A stretch of 64,000 bases of DNA from Clostridia bacterium (GCA_900755895.1 CAAEIG010000081.1:248001-312000), one strand, 5' to 3'; positions 1 to 8,255 are shown, counted from the first letter of the stretch. The notes: a model not told the origin generated them from the sequence alone. A program made the numbers and translations.

Positions 1-64
1 GCTGTTCATTCTCAAAAGTACGCAATACAATAGTCCAAAAGAAACCGTGAAAGGAGTAACGTTG

Positions 65-889
65 ATGAAAATTTCTGAGATTATCCAAAAGCTGGAAGCC
101 TACCAAGGCCCATTGACAGAGGGCGTAAAAACCTGTGACATCGTTCAGTACGGGGACCCCGATAAGGAGTGTACAGGCATCGTCACAACCTGTTGCCCTA
201 CTGCTGCCGTCATCCAGAAGGCAGCAGAGCTTGGATGCAATTTCATCATTGGTCACGAGCCGCTGTTTTTTGACGGTTGGGACCGAACAGATTGGCTGGA
301 TGAGAATCCCACCTACTTGGCAAAGAAGCAACTGTTGGACGAGACTGGTATCACGGTATATCGCACCCATGACCACATGCACAGCCAGAAACCCGATGGC
401 ATTTTCTCCGGATTGACCAAGCTTTTGGGCTGGGAGAAGTATTTGACCAATCCCACTTATATGCCCGGATGTGTTTATCAATTCCCCGAGACCACGCTGG
501 GTGCCGTGGCAGATCAGCTCATTAAGACTATGCACATCGACGGTCTCCGTATGGTGGGGGATCCTGAGATGAAGGTCACTAGAGCTGGAGTGGTTTTCCA
601 TTTCCTGGGCAACGAGATGGACCAGAAAACTATCCAGTTTATTGAGGAGAATGATATCCAGGTGATCATTCCCGGTGAAACTGTGGACTGGACTGTGGTG
701 GAGTATGTGCAGGACTCTCAGACTTTGGGAAAGACTCGTGCTCTGTTGAATCCCGGTCATTTCAATTGGGAGGAGCCGGGTATGGAGTACATGGTTCAAT
801 GGCTGCCCCAGGTGATTGGGGAAGAGGTCCCTGTGAAATTTGTGCAGTCTGGCAACCAGTTCCTCTGGCGGCAGAGTGCCCAAAATTGA
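65..889 (+). CDS. NIF3-like (DUF34) dinuclear-metal protein
   Basis: Member of the NIF3/YqfO (DUF34) family, cytosolic oligomers with a two-metal site whose biological substrate is unsettled. Visible motifs are GHEPLFF around residue 64, which stands where relatives usually have HHP, the His-rich stretch THDHMH around 101-106, and near the C-terminus NPGHFNWEEPGMEYM, the usual GH...E metal-binding end. At about 274 residues it matches the short form of the family without the inserted middle domain. I chose the ATG at 65 because AAAGGAG at 50-56 lies 8 bases before it; an in-frame GTG at 47 would place that ribosome site inside the gene. It has its own terminator. Family call is sure, function is not. 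Confidence 0.85.
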   Translation: MKISEIIQKLEAYQGPLTEGVKTCDIVQYGDPDKECTGIVTTCCPTAAVIQKAAELGCNFIIGHEPLFFDGWDRTDWLDENPTYLAKKQLLDETGITVYRTHDHMHSQKPDGIFSGLTKLLGWEKYLTNPTYMPGCVYQFPETTLGAVADQLIKTMHIDGLRMVGDPEMKVTRAGVVFHFLGNEMDQKTIQFIEENDIQVIIPGETVDWTVVEYVQDSQTLGKTRALLNPGHFNWEEPGMEYMVQWLPQVIGEEVPVKFVQSGNQFLWRQSAQN

Positions 890-907
890 AGGCCTATATA
901 GAAAACG

Positions 908-939
908 AGCCCGGCTCTCCTGAGAGAGCTGGGCTTTTT
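908..939 (+). terminator. Rho-independent terminator of the NIF3-like gene
   Basis: Twelve-base-pair stem (908-919 with 924-935, one G-T pair) closed by a four-base loop and followed by TTTTT. It lies 19 bases after the stop codon. Confidence 0.85.
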
Positions 940-951
940 GTATGTGAGAGT

Positions 952-1623
952 TCAGTGCTCTTCTAGCACATATCCCGCACCCCGCAGGAATCGAATCTCC
1001 ACATGGGATTCCAGAGCGGCAAGCTTTTTGCGGATGTTTGAAATGTGTACCCAGACCACACTGGTGTCCACTTCGCTGTCCCATCCCCAAATATGAGCGA
1101 GGAATTCTCCTGTGGTCACCACAAATCCGGGCCGCTGCATCAGCATCTCCATCAACTGGAATTCCCTGCCGCTGAGCAGCTGGCTCCGTCCCTCCCAGGC
1201 AAGCTGAAAAGAGGAGCGGTTTAGAGAAAGCCCGCCCCAAGTGAGTAAGTCCGGTGTAAAGCTGTCCTTTCGGCGAAGCATGGCGCGTACTCGGGCTAAC
1301 AGCTCCGAAAGAGGAGCGGGTTTCATCAAGAAATCATCGGCACCGGCATCGAGACATTCCACACGCAGGCGCACCTCGTTTCTGTCTGTGAGGAATAAGG
1401 TGGGCGTGGAGATCCCCTTTCCTCGCAGACGGCACAACACCTCCATTCCATCCATGCTGGGAAGGGAAAAGTCAAGGATCAGACCGTCGTATTCCCCTGT
1501 TTCGGCGTAAAGCAAGGCATCCTTGCCACTGGTTACGCCGTCCACCAAATAGTTGTTCGTCTCAAAGAAGCGCTTCAAGGCCTTTACTGCCTTTGTGTCC
1601 TCCTGAGCGATCAACAGCCGCAT
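952..1623 (-). CDS. OmpR/PhoB-family response regulator, orphan
   Basis: Two-domain response regulator of 223 residues. The receiver domain (about 1-120) has the acidic pair near residues 8-9, the phospho-acceptor Asp51 in LILDFSLPSMDG, Thr79 and Lys101 in the KP motif. The C-terminal half (about 125-223) is a winged-helix DNA-binding domain ending in RFLRGAGYVLEE, typical of the OmpR/PhoB class. No histidine kinase gene lies on either side, so its partner must be elsewhere. The start is an ATG with AAAGGTGG upstream. Direct repeats with an 11-base period sit just upstream of it, which suggests autoregulation. Confidence 0.92.
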   Translation of the reverse strand: MRLLIAQEDTKAVKALKRFFETNNYLVDGVTSGKDALLYAETGEYDGLILDFSLPSMDGMEVLCRLRGKGISTPTLFLTDRNEVRLRVECLDAGADDFLMKPAPLSELLARVRAMLRRKDSFTPDLLTWGGLSLNRSSFQLAWEGRSQLLSGREFQLMEMLMQRPGFVVTTGEFLAHIWGWDSEVDTSVVWVHISNIRKKLAALESHVEIRFLRGAGYVLEEH

Positions 1624-1665
1624 GGCGACACCACCTTTCCATTCTCAGAATATCACCCCAATCTT

Positions 1666-1718
1666 AAGGGAATCCGAAGGGAATTTGAACTTTATGTGAG
1701 CTTTAGGCTGGCTTAAGG
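1666..1718. promoter_or_regulatory. Two pairs of 11-base-period direct repeats, candidate response-regulator sites
   Basis: AAGGGAAT occurs at 1666-1673 and again at 1677-1684. A second pair, GCTTTAGG at 1700-1707 and GCTTAAGG at 1711-1718, has the same 11-base period. OmpR/PhoB-type regulators bind direct repeats with one helical turn spacing. The repeats lie between the divergent response-regulator and sigma-like genes. Confidence 0.45.
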
Positions 1719-1763
1719 TAGGGGCCGTAAGATGATGGGGAAATTAACACAGGAGGTTTCCCC

Positions 1764-2507
1764 ATGGACCAGGAACTGTTTGAAGGATTGAAAAAAGGGA
1801 GGCGCTGGGCGCTGGAGGCAGTCTGCCAAGAAAACCTGCAGCGCTCGTGGTATTTGAGCTGTCAGTTGACGGGAAATCCCGCATCCGGTGGGGCGTTGCT
1901 GCTGGGGGCGTGGAAAGGCGCTCTGGAAGAGGTGAAGGGCGCCGGAAGTCCTCCGGAGGACAGCTTTCAGACAATCCTTTCTCGCAAACTGTTGGAGCTT
2001 TCCCAGCAGGGGGTGGAGGAAGACTCCGCCTATCAGGATTTGAAGTCTCCTCAATTGGCGCAGGCGTTACAGCCCCTTGAGAAAGAGGTGACCACTCTGC
2101 CGCCGGCAATCCGGCCCGTCTATTGGCTGTGCAGTTACGGAGGCCTTACGGCTGCTCAGGCTGCGGAGATCACGGGAGTTCCTTTGGAAGACCTGGACGC
2201 CCAATTGGATGATGCACAAGAGCGTCTCGCCAGACGTCGTTCTCGGTGGACAGTGGCACAGCGAGCTGCTTACGTGAGACTGTCCACGCAATTGCGGGAT
2301 ATCGGGGGCAATGGATTTACCCAAGTGCAGCTGCCAGAACGTCTTTTAGAGGCTCTATGGAAGCAGGATGGCCTTCCGGTAAAGCCGCCGAAGCAGCGTA
2401 AGCGCAAGCCGTGGACACGCCGAAAGTTGGTGTCCGTGGGAATTGGCGTAGGAGTGGCAGCGCTGCTGATTGCTACTCTAACTGTAGCATTGGTCTTGAC
2501 GCTATAA
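1764..2507 (+). CDS. Sigma-factor-like HTH protein with C-terminal membrane anchor
   Basis: Unrecognised 247-residue protein. Residues about 105-155 read as a sigma-70 region-4-like helix-turn-helix (RPVYWLCSYGGLTAAQAAEI followed by a second helix). The first 100 residues resemble the helical layout of ECF sigma region 2 only weakly. A basic stretch (KPPKQRKRKPWTRRK) precedes one hydrophobic segment (about 224-245) that ends the protein, predicting a cytosolic DNA-binding part tethered to the membrane. An AGGAGG ribosome site lies 8 bases before the ATG. It is divergent from the orphan response regulator and upstream of a secreted lipoprotein gene. It could be a membrane-held sigma factor or a sigma-like protein that has lost promoter-recognition function. 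Confidence 0.6.
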   Translation: MDQELFEGLKKGRRWALEAVCQENLQRSWYLSCQLTGNPASGGALLLGAWKGALEEVKGAGSPPEDSFQTILSRKLLELSQQGVEEDSAYQDLKSPQLAQALQPLEKEVTTLPPAIRPVYWLCSYGGLTAAQAAEITGVPLEDLDAQLDDAQERLARRRSRWTVAQRAAYVRLSTQLRDIGGNGFTQVQLPERLLEALWKQDGLPVKPPKQRKRKPWTRRKLVSVGIGVGVAALLIATLTVALVLTL

Positions 2508-2514
2508 TGGAAAT

Positions 2515-2538
2515 GCGGCCTGTAGGGGCCGCTTTTTT
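2515..2538 (+). terminator. Terminator after the sigma-like gene
   Basis: GCGGCC (2515-2520) and GGCCGC (2527-2532) form a six-pair stem with a six-base loop, followed by TTTTTT. Confidence 0.8.
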
Positions 2539-2560
2539 CTTCTGTATTTGTTTAGAAAGC

Positions 2561-2587
2561 TTTCACGAAGCCTTCACGGAGTATTTA
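2561..2587 (+). promoter_or_regulatory. TTCACG direct repeat next to a -10-like box, upstream of the lipoprotein
   Basis: CTTTCACGAAG and CCTTCACGGAG lie one helical turn apart, with TTCACG at 2562-2567 and 2573-2578, just before TATTTA (2582-2587). No good -35 box is present. This is the arrangement of a promoter activated by a PhoB/PhoP-type regulator. Confidence 0.45.
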
Positions 2588-2676
2588 AGTCCGACTTTAG
2601 CACGGTAGAGTACACTGATGACAGTGGCCAAGAGGTGGCCGCATCTATGAAACTCAAGAGAAAGAAGGCTTATGGT

Positions 2677-3252
2677 ATGAAAAAAATAGGTAGCGTAGCA
2701 GCGATTTTAATGGCAGGACTTCTTTGCATGGGTTTGTTTGCAGGTTGTTCAGAGGAGGAGAGCAACTCCTCCAGCGAGAGCTCTTCTTCCAGCAGCAGCT
2801 CCACCAGTTCCACCAGCTCCAGCGAGGTGAGCAGTGAAACAGAGGAGGAGACCGGTGATGTGATCGGACAGATCACTTACATCGGCAGTTCAACATTGGT
2901 ACTGGATGTGTATGAACCGGATTCTGAGATTACCGATTACACGGATCTGGGAGATATCGCCCTCACCGATGCGGAGCAAACACAGTCTGTTAGCCTTGAG
3001 GAGGACGTAGTGTATCAGTCCGTAGCTGACGGAACCGTAAATGTCATCACCTTGGATGATTTGGCAGAAGGCGATATGGTCGCTGTGACAACGGACGAAG
3101 ATGGTGTGCAGACCATTATTGTACTGGATGTGGAAATCGCTGATGAGGACCTGTCTTCCGATGAAGACAGCAGCGCGTTGTCGGAAAGCTCGGAGATCAC
3201 CACGGAAGAATCTGCTTTGGAAGAGGCAGCCGGAGAGAGTGAATCCGAGTAA
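2677..3252 (+). CDS. Ser-rich secreted lipoprotein, unknown function
   Basis: Lipoprotein of about 191 residues. A lysine-led hydrophobic signal ends in the lipobox LFAGC, so the mature protein starts at the lipidated Cys. A Ser/Glu/Thr linker of about 45 residues follows, then a compact domain (starting about GDVIGQITYIGSSTLVLDVY) that looks like a beta-rich domain with a DLAEGDMVAV turn, and finally an acidic Ser/Glu tail. I do not recognise the domain. I chose ATG 2677 because it starts the signal peptide and has AGAAGG 8 bases before it; longer in-frame starts (2647, 2548) put charged residues before the signal. Candidate activator repeats lie upstream. Confidence 0.7.
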   Translation: MKKIGSVAAILMAGLLCMGLFAGCSEEESNSSSESSSSSSSSTSSTSSSEVSSETEEETGDVIGQITYIGSSTLVLDVYEPDSEITDYTDLGDIALTDAEQTQSVSLEEDVVYQSVADGTVNVITLDDLAEGDMVAVTTDEDGVQTIIVLDVEIADEDLSSDEDSSALSESSEITTEESALEEAAGESESE

Positions 3253-3276
3253 CCTAGTGATTGATTTTGAGAACTC

Positions 3277-3313
3277 AAAAGGGACTGTTGCATGATGCAG
3301 CAGTCCCTTTTTT
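3277..3313. terminator. Bidirectional terminator between lipoprotein and Crp-family gene
   Basis: Long inverted repeat (3277-3293 with 3295-3311, one G-T pair) with A-run on the left and T-run on the right, so it can end transcription from both converging genes. Confidence 0.85.
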
Positions 3314-3320
3314 CTATGGA

Positions 3321-3965
3321 TTATGGTTCCTTTGCCAGGCGGTAACGGCCCTTGCCGGACCGCTGTAAGGTGCCCTCTTCGCAGAGCTTCTTCAGCACCC
3401 GCTGCAGTTGCCTCCGGCTGCATTGGAGCTGCAGTGTGGCTGGCTCAATACCTTTGATTTCTCCGCTGGGCCCCGCCTGCTCCAAATAGAGCAGAAGCCG
3501 CTGTTCCACGGTGGGGGCCATGACCATCGCGGTGGAGATTGTTTGAAGCTTTTCCACGTAGGATGTCAATAGCAGATGTAGAAATTTGAAATCGTGTTCC
3601 AACTGTTCCCGGTACTCCTCAACGGGTAAAGCAAGACAGTAAATAGGGGTGCTGGCCCGGGCGAAAAAGGTGGAGATTCCCTTGTTTTGGAATTCCACAT
3701 CCCCGATGAGCGCGGGGCTATCCCCTTGGCCTATTGGGGAGATGCTTCCATCGTCCCGGATTCCATAGATCTGGAAGGTGCCCTCTACTAAAAAGAGCAG
3801 CTTTTCATAGGGAATGTCGGGAGCGGAGAGAAACTCCCCTTTTTCATAACGATACCCCTGGAATACCAGTCCTGGAGTGTCGAAATAATCCCGGATATTC
3901 TCCCGTTGGATCCACATTTCCACCATTTCCCGATCCTCAATTTTGCGCATATCCATCCCCCACAT
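3321..3965 (-). CDS. Crp/Fnr-family transcriptional regulator
   Basis: Regulator of about 214 residues with an N-terminal cyclic-nucleotide-binding-fold sensor (about 25-130) and a C-terminal winged helix (about 150-214, EPATLQLQCSRRQLQRVLKK as recognition region). There is no Cys cluster of the Fnr type, so the signal is unknown. It is divergent from a MATE exporter, and a perfect 16-base operator of Crp/Fnr type lies between them, so the exporter is the likely target. Starts are ambiguous: ATG 3965 has no clear ribosome site, whereas the sixth codon (ATG, 3950) has GGGGG six bases before it and may be the true start. Confidence 0.85.
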   Translation of the reverse strand: MWGMDMRKIEDREMVEMWIQRENIRDYFDTPGLVFQGYRYEKGEFLSAPDIPYEKLLFLVEGTFQIYGIRDDGSISPIGQGDSPALIGDVEFQNKGISTFFARASTPIYCLALPVEEYREQLEHDFKFLHLLLTSYVEKLQTISTAMVMAPTVEQRLLLYLEQAGPSGEIKGIEPATLQLQCSRRQLQRVLKKLCEEGTLQRSGKGRYRLAKEP

Positions 3966-3972
3966 GCTCTAT

Positions 3973-4015
3973 TGTGCCATAGGGCACAGAAAAAAACAAG
4001 GGAATCTGATATAGT
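3973..4015 (+). promoter_or_regulatory. Crp/Fnr-type operator and activator-dependent promoter of the MATE gene
   Basis: Perfect palindrome TGTGCC-ATAG-GGCACA at 3973-3988, centre 3980.5. An extended -10 box (TG-A-TATAGT) lies at 4007-4015 with no recognisable -35. With transcription starting near 4022, the operator centre falls at -41.5, the class II Crp activation position. It also covers the probable promoter of the divergent regulator. Confidence 0.65.
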
Positions 4016-4059
4016 TACATTGAGAATTGCCCTGTTCCGGGGCGAAATGAGGGAGTAAC

Positions 4060-5388
4060 ATGGAAAAAGCTGTTTTTAATGAAACCAAGGTCTCCAAAGC
4101 CTATTTGCGATTGGCGGTCCCCCTTGTGTTCAGCATGGCGGTGGGGTTGATCTACAATCTGGCGGATACCTTTTTTGTGGCTCAAACCAACGATACCAAT
4201 GTGGTGGCTGGAGTGTCTCTGGGGATGCCTCTGTTTACAGCGCTGATGGCAATTGGTAACGTGTATGCCCAAGGTGGAAGCTCGTTGATTTCCCGTCTGT
4301 TGGGCAAAGAGGATCTGCAAGGAGTGCGTCACGTAAGTTCTTTCTGCTTTTACGGCGCCATCTTTACCGGTGCGATCATCGGGATTGCGCTGCTGGTGTT
4401 CCGGGTACCGCTGCTGTATGTGTTAGGCGCCAATGAGCAGACCTACCGTCACGCATCGGATTACTTTCTCTATCTGGCCATAGGGGCGCCGGTGATTGTC
4501 CTGACGTTCATCCATTCCAATTTGCTGCGAGCTGAGGGCATGAGTAAGGAGTCCATGTTGGGCAATGTGGTGGGCTCCCTGGTAAATATTGTGCTGGATC
4601 CCATCTTTATCTCTGTCTTGGGCTGGAACGCTGCGGGAGCGGCACTTGCCACAGTGATTGGCAACTTGTGTACGGACCTATTTTTCCTAGCTGTTGTGCT
4701 GAAGAAGAGCAAAATCCTTTCGGTGAACCTCCGTGAGGTGAAGATCCCCCTGGAGCACGTGGGGCAAATCCTGGGGATTGGTGTGCCGGCAGCCATTGTC
4801 AATCTGATGTCCAGCGCCAGCTCCGTCTTGATCAATCAGTTTTTGCTGCCATTCGGAAACGAAAAGATTGCCGCTATGGGAATCGCCATGAAAGTGAGTA
4901 TGATTGTCCTGCTGTTGATTACGGGCCTTGCTTTTGGCGGTCAACCCTTGTTTGGCTATTACTATGGGTCCGGGGACAGAAAGCGGCTTTCCCAGCTGTT
5001 GAGATTTTGCTTAAAATTTATCAGTGCGGTGGCTTTGGGACTGAGTGCCCTTGTGTTTATTGCGGCTCCTCTTCTGATGCGCAGCTTTATGGACAACGAT
5101 GCCATTGTCCAAGCTGGGACTGTGATGCTGCGCTGGCAGGTTTCCAGCATGGTGTTTGTGGGGATGGTGCTGTTGTTTACCATCATCTTCCAGTCTTCCG
5201 GAAAAGTGCTGGGTTCCTTCTTGCTATCGATTAGCCGCCAGGGCGTGGTGTTTCTGGTGGTGATCTTGATTGCCTACAATCTGTTGGGCTATTACGGTGT
5301 GGTGATGTCCCAAGCCATAGCAGATCTGATTACGGCTATTTTTGCAGCAGCGCTGTTTATGAAGCAACTGTACCGGGAGTACCACTGA
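4060..5388 (+). CDS. MATE-family multidrug/Na+ efflux transporter
   Basis: Integral membrane protein of 442 residues with about twelve hydrophobic segments in two similar halves, as in MATE transporters, which export cationic drugs or metabolites in exchange for Na+ or H+. The N-terminal LRLAVPLVFSMAVGLIYNLAD and internal LRAEGMSKESMLGN segments are typical of the clostridial DinF/NorM-like branch. GGGAG precedes the ATG. It is transcribed away from the Crp/Fnr-type regulator and from the promoter whose operator sits at -41.5, so its expression is probably switched on by that regulator. The substrate cannot be told. Confidence 0.9.
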   Translation: MEKAVFNETKVSKAYLRLAVPLVFSMAVGLIYNLADTFFVAQTNDTNVVAGVSLGMPLFTALMAIGNVYAQGGSSLISRLLGKEDLQGVRHVSSFCFYGAIFTGAIIGIALLVFRVPLLYVLGANEQTYRHASDYFLYLAIGAPVIVLTFIHSNLLRAEGMSKESMLGNVVGSLVNIVLDPIFISVLGWNAAGAALATVIGNLCTDLFFLAVVLKKSKILSVNLREVKIPLEHVGQILGIGVPAAIVNLMSSASSVLINQFLLPFGNEKIAAMGIAMKVSMIVLLLITGLAFGGQPLFGYYYGSGDRKRLSQLLRFCLKFISAVALGLSALVFIAAPLLMRSFMDNDAIVQAGTVMLRWQVSSMVFVGMVLLFTIIFQSSGKVLGSFLLSISRQGVVFLVVILIAYNLLGYYGVVMSQAIADLITAIFAAALFMKQLYREYH

Positions 5389-5444
5389 GTGCATTTTGTA
5401 ACAGATTTCTCCTTGCAAATTCCTGGCAATTCTATGGATCTTTC

Positions 5445-5473
5445 TTGAAAAAGATATGGTAATATGCTACAGT
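5445..5473 (+). promoter_or_regulatory. Sigma-A promoter of the CAP-SLH gene
   Basis: TTGAAA (5445-5450), 17 bases, TACAGT (5468-5473). The start codon is about 37 bases downstream of the predicted transcription start. Confidence 0.55.
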
Positions 5474-5515
5474 AGAAAAAACGGTGGGCTTCTGCTGTAA
5501 GAGGAGGAATTTGAG

Positions 5516-7144
5516 ATGAAATGCAAAAGGATCAAACAAGGGACAGCTGCGGTTCTGACACTGATCTTGCTGCTTTGCTTGCTGGTGACTCCTGCCTCGG
5601 CAGAGGTTGTCTACCAGGACAGCGGCGGCAGTGAGTTTGCAAAGCTCTCCAAAAAGGAGATTGCCTCCCTACTGGAGGAGTGTTCTTTGGAGCTTCCTCA
5701 GAAGCTCTATGAGGAGGAACCTTCTTTGACAGCTCCTTACCAGGCGGGCAAGGTAACTACAGAGGCGCTGCAGGTGGCAACGGACCGTTTGAATGCCATG
5801 CGCCGCATCGCTGGACTTCCCGCAGTGCAACTGGATCTTTCCCTCAGTGAGGAGGCTCAGTATGGCGCCGTGCTGTTGGCAACGTCCGAGTTTTCTCATA
5901 CGCCCTCCAAACCTGCAGATATGGATGACGGGTTCTATCAAAAGGGGTATGCGGCCACCAGTTCCAGCAACATTGCCATGGGAAGTGATCTTGCCTGGTC
6001 CGTGGATCTGTTTATGTACGACAGTGATTCCTCCAATGTAGCCGCGTTGGGTCATCGCCGTTGGCAGCTGAATCCCACAATGGGAAAGGTTGGATTTGGC
6101 GTAGCAGATGTGAAAGGCGGATATTTTTCTGTACCCTTTGTGACGGAAAAGGTGTTTGACCGCAGTGGGTCCGGCTGTGACTATGATTTCATTGCTTGGC
6201 CTTCTTCCGGCTATTTCCCGGTGGAGGAGAACAATGATCGGGGGAGTACCGCCTTTTTCAGTCCTCTCAATGCTTGGAGCGTTACTGTGGATACGTCTAA
6301 ATACGGTGTTCCTCAATTGGATTCAGTGACTGTAAAGCTGACTCGAGAGAGCGACGGGAAAGTTTGGAATTTTTCTGCTGCGACCAGCGATATCAACGGG
6401 AATTTCTTCAATGTAGACAATCAGGGTTATGGAGTATCCAACTGTATTGTGTTCCGACCGGATGGAATTGAGAAGTATCAGGGGTTGTACACAGTGGAGA
6501 TTTCTGGTTTGCCCGGGGGGACCTTGGCCTATCAGGTGAATTTCTTTGATGTTGCCGATGCCAATCGCCCGGATCCATCCCAGTATTTCAACGATGTGTA
6601 CACCAACGACTGGTATTTTAACGCGGTGGAATATGTCTATGAAAAGGGGATCATGTCCGGCACGGGAAGTTCCCGTTTTCAACCCAACACCACTTTGACA
6701 CGCGCTATGGCTGTCCAGCTTTTCTACAATCTGGAAGGTCAGCCCAGTCTGGAGGATGAGAATTTGGGCTATCCCTTTGACGATGTGGACTCTGGAGCTT
6801 GGTATGCCAATGCTGTCTATTGGGCGCGTCTGCATCAAGTGGCATCGGGAACTGGGGAGGACACTTTCTCGCCCAATGTTCCCATCACTCGTGAGCAGTT
6901 TGCTCAGATGCTTTACGGTTACGCCAAGTACAAGGGGTATGATGTGACGACAAAAGCGGACTTGTCCGCCTTCCAGGATTCTGGAAAGATCAGCTCCTGG
7001 GCGATGACCGCTTTCCAATGGGCCAATGGAGAGGGCTTAATCAATGGCGACACCAACGGGTACCTGTCCCCTGGTGGCAGCACCACACGAGCTCATGCGG
7101 CGAGCATCCTGATGAAGTTCCATGAAAATATAGTGGGCGACTGA
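5516..7144 (+). CDS. Secreted CAP-domain protein with three SLH repeats
   Basis: Exported cell-surface protein of 542 residues. A signal peptide ends near residue 29 (TPASA). Residues about 80-215 form a CAP (SCP/PR1-like) domain, with ATDRLNAMRRIAGLPAVQLD, a central SHTPSKP and GHRRWQLNP, the usual CAP His-bearing segment. A beta-rich stretch (about 250-350) follows. Three S-layer-homology repeats fill the C-terminus (about 355-540), each with the FxDV...W...AV pattern and TRA/TRE motif; these normally bind pyruvylated secondary cell-wall polymers. It is therefore anchored non-covalently to the wall. The CAP activity is unknown. GGAGG precedes the ATG, with its own promoter and terminator. 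Confidence 0.9.
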   Translation: MKCKRIKQGTAAVLTLILLLCLLVTPASAEVVYQDSGGSEFAKLSKKEIASLLEECSLELPQKLYEEEPSLTAPYQAGKVTTEALQVATDRLNAMRRIAGLPAVQLDLSLSEEAQYGAVLLATSEFSHTPSKPADMDDGFYQKGYAATSSSNIAMGSDLAWSVDLFMYDSDSSNVAALGHRRWQLNPTMGKVGFGVADVKGGYFSVPFVTEKVFDRSGSGCDYDFIAWPSSGYFPVEENNDRGSTAFFSPLNAWSVTVDTSKYGVPQLDSVTVKLTRESDGKVWNFSAATSDINGNFFNVDNQGYGVSNCIVFRPDGIEKYQGLYTVEISGLPGGTLAYQVNFFDVADANRPDPSQYFNDVYTNDWYFNAVEYVYEKGIMSGTGSSRFQPNTTLTRAMAVQLFYNLEGQPSLEDENLGYPFDDVDSGAWYANAVYWARLHQVASGTGEDTFSPNVPITREQFAQMLYGYAKYKGYDVTTKADLSAFQDSGKISSWAMTAFQWANGEGLINGDTNGYLSPGGSTTRAHAASILMKFHENIVGD

Positions 7145-7160
7145 TGCCCTGAAAACTGTA

Positions 7161-7206
7161 ACAGGCAGACGCCCGCTGACAATGGTGGAATCGTCTGCCT
7201 GTTTTC
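7161..7206 (+). terminator. Terminator of the CAP-SLH gene
   Basis: ACAGGCAGACG (7161-7171) pairs with CGTCTGCCTGT (7192-7202), 11 pairs, followed by TTTT. Confidence 0.85.
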
Positions 7207-7243
7207 CGTATTCCATGAAAACCAACAAGAGAAAAGGGGCGCA

Positions 7244-8179
7244 GTGATCGTGAAACACATTTTAGTCCTGGGAAGTATGAATATGGATTTTGTGACAACC
7301 CTCTCCCATATCCCCGTGGTAGGGGAGACCATCTTGGCCCAAGGGTTGGAGTTTATCCCCGGAGGAAAGGGGGCAAACCAGGCCTTTGCCATGGGCAGGC
7401 TGGGGGGAAAGGTGACCATGCTGGGTGGTGTGGGAGCTGACACCTATGGGGAGAAGCTTTGTCAGAACTTGGAAAGGGCGGGCGTAGATGTGTCCCACGT
7501 CCTACGCAGCCAGCAGATTGCCACCAGCATCGCGGTGATTGGTGTCACGCCTCAAGGGGATAACAGTATCATCGTGCTGCCAGGAGCCAACGGTTGTGTG
7601 GATATTGCGTATCTGCAAGAAAACCATTCCCTGTTAGAGGCGTGCGATATTCTGGTTTTGCAGTTGGAAATTCCCCTGGAGACCGTGGTTTACGCTGCGA
7701 AAGAGGCCAAGCGCTTGGGAAAAACCGTGGTGCTGGATCCTGCCCCAGCTGTAGCGGACTTGCCCATGGAGCTCTATCCCTGCTTGGATTTGATCAAGCC
7801 CAATGAAACGGAGCTTTCCATTTTGGTGGGCAAACCCTATGCTCCTGAGAAGGTACAGGAGTATGCATTGCTTCTCCAGAACAGAGGAGTAAAAAACGTG
7901 TTGGTCACCTTGGGTGGGGAGGGTTCCTATCTGCTGAAGGAGGACGGTACGGAAAAGCGCTTTTTGGCTAAGCCGGTGAAGGTGGTGGATACCACGGCAG
8001 CTGGGGACAGCTATATGGCAGGGCTTTGCGTGGGAATGTCCCAAGGAAAATCCTTGGAGGAAGCGGCTGGATTTGCCGCTGATGTGGCTAATATTGTGGT
8101 GACCCGCCACGGAGCTCAGACATCCATCCCCACTTTGGAGGAAGTACTGGAAGCACGAAATCAAACTGCCAACTTATAA
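7244..8179 (+). CDS. rbsK: Ribokinase (PfkB family)
   Basis: Cytosolic kinase of 311 residues converting ribose and ATP to ribose 5-phosphate. The PfkB signatures are clear: GGKGANQA at 40-47 for sugar binding, the internal DPAPAVADLP segment, and the second signature DTTAAGDSYMAG at 249-260 with catalytic Asp255 after the anion-hole GTAAG-like turn. The length equals typical RbsK. The annotated start is GTG 7244; GTG 7250, two codons later, is equally placed from the AAAAGGGG ribosome site. No ribose transporter or repressor is adjacent, so it probably serves nucleoside or imported ribose salvage generally. Confidence 0.9.
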   Translation: MIVKHILVLGSMNMDFVTTLSHIPVVGETILAQGLEFIPGGKGANQAFAMGRLGGKVTMLGGVGADTYGEKLCQNLERAGVDVSHVLRSQQIATSIAVIGVTPQGDNSIIVLPGANGCVDIAYLQENHSLLEACDILVLQLEIPLETVVYAAKEAKRLGKTVVLDPAPAVADLPMELYPCLDLIKPNETELSILVGKPYAPEKVQEYALLLQNRGVKNVLVTLGGEGSYLLKEDGTEKRFLAKPVKVVDTTAAGDSYMAGLCVGMSQGKSLEEAAGFAADVANIVVTRHGAQTSIPTLEEVLEARNQTANL

Positions 8180-8203
8180 AGCCTCTTGTTGTACAGGGCA
8201 TGA

Positions 8204-8243
8204 AAAAGCAGATACTCGCCTAAGCGCGGGTATCTGCTTTTAA
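8204..8243 (+). terminator. Terminator of rbsK
   Basis: AAAAGCAGATAC on the left (8204-8215) pairs with GTATCTGCTTTT ending about 8241, with a T-run. Confidence 0.8.
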
Positions 8244-8255
8244 AGTATGGGGCGC

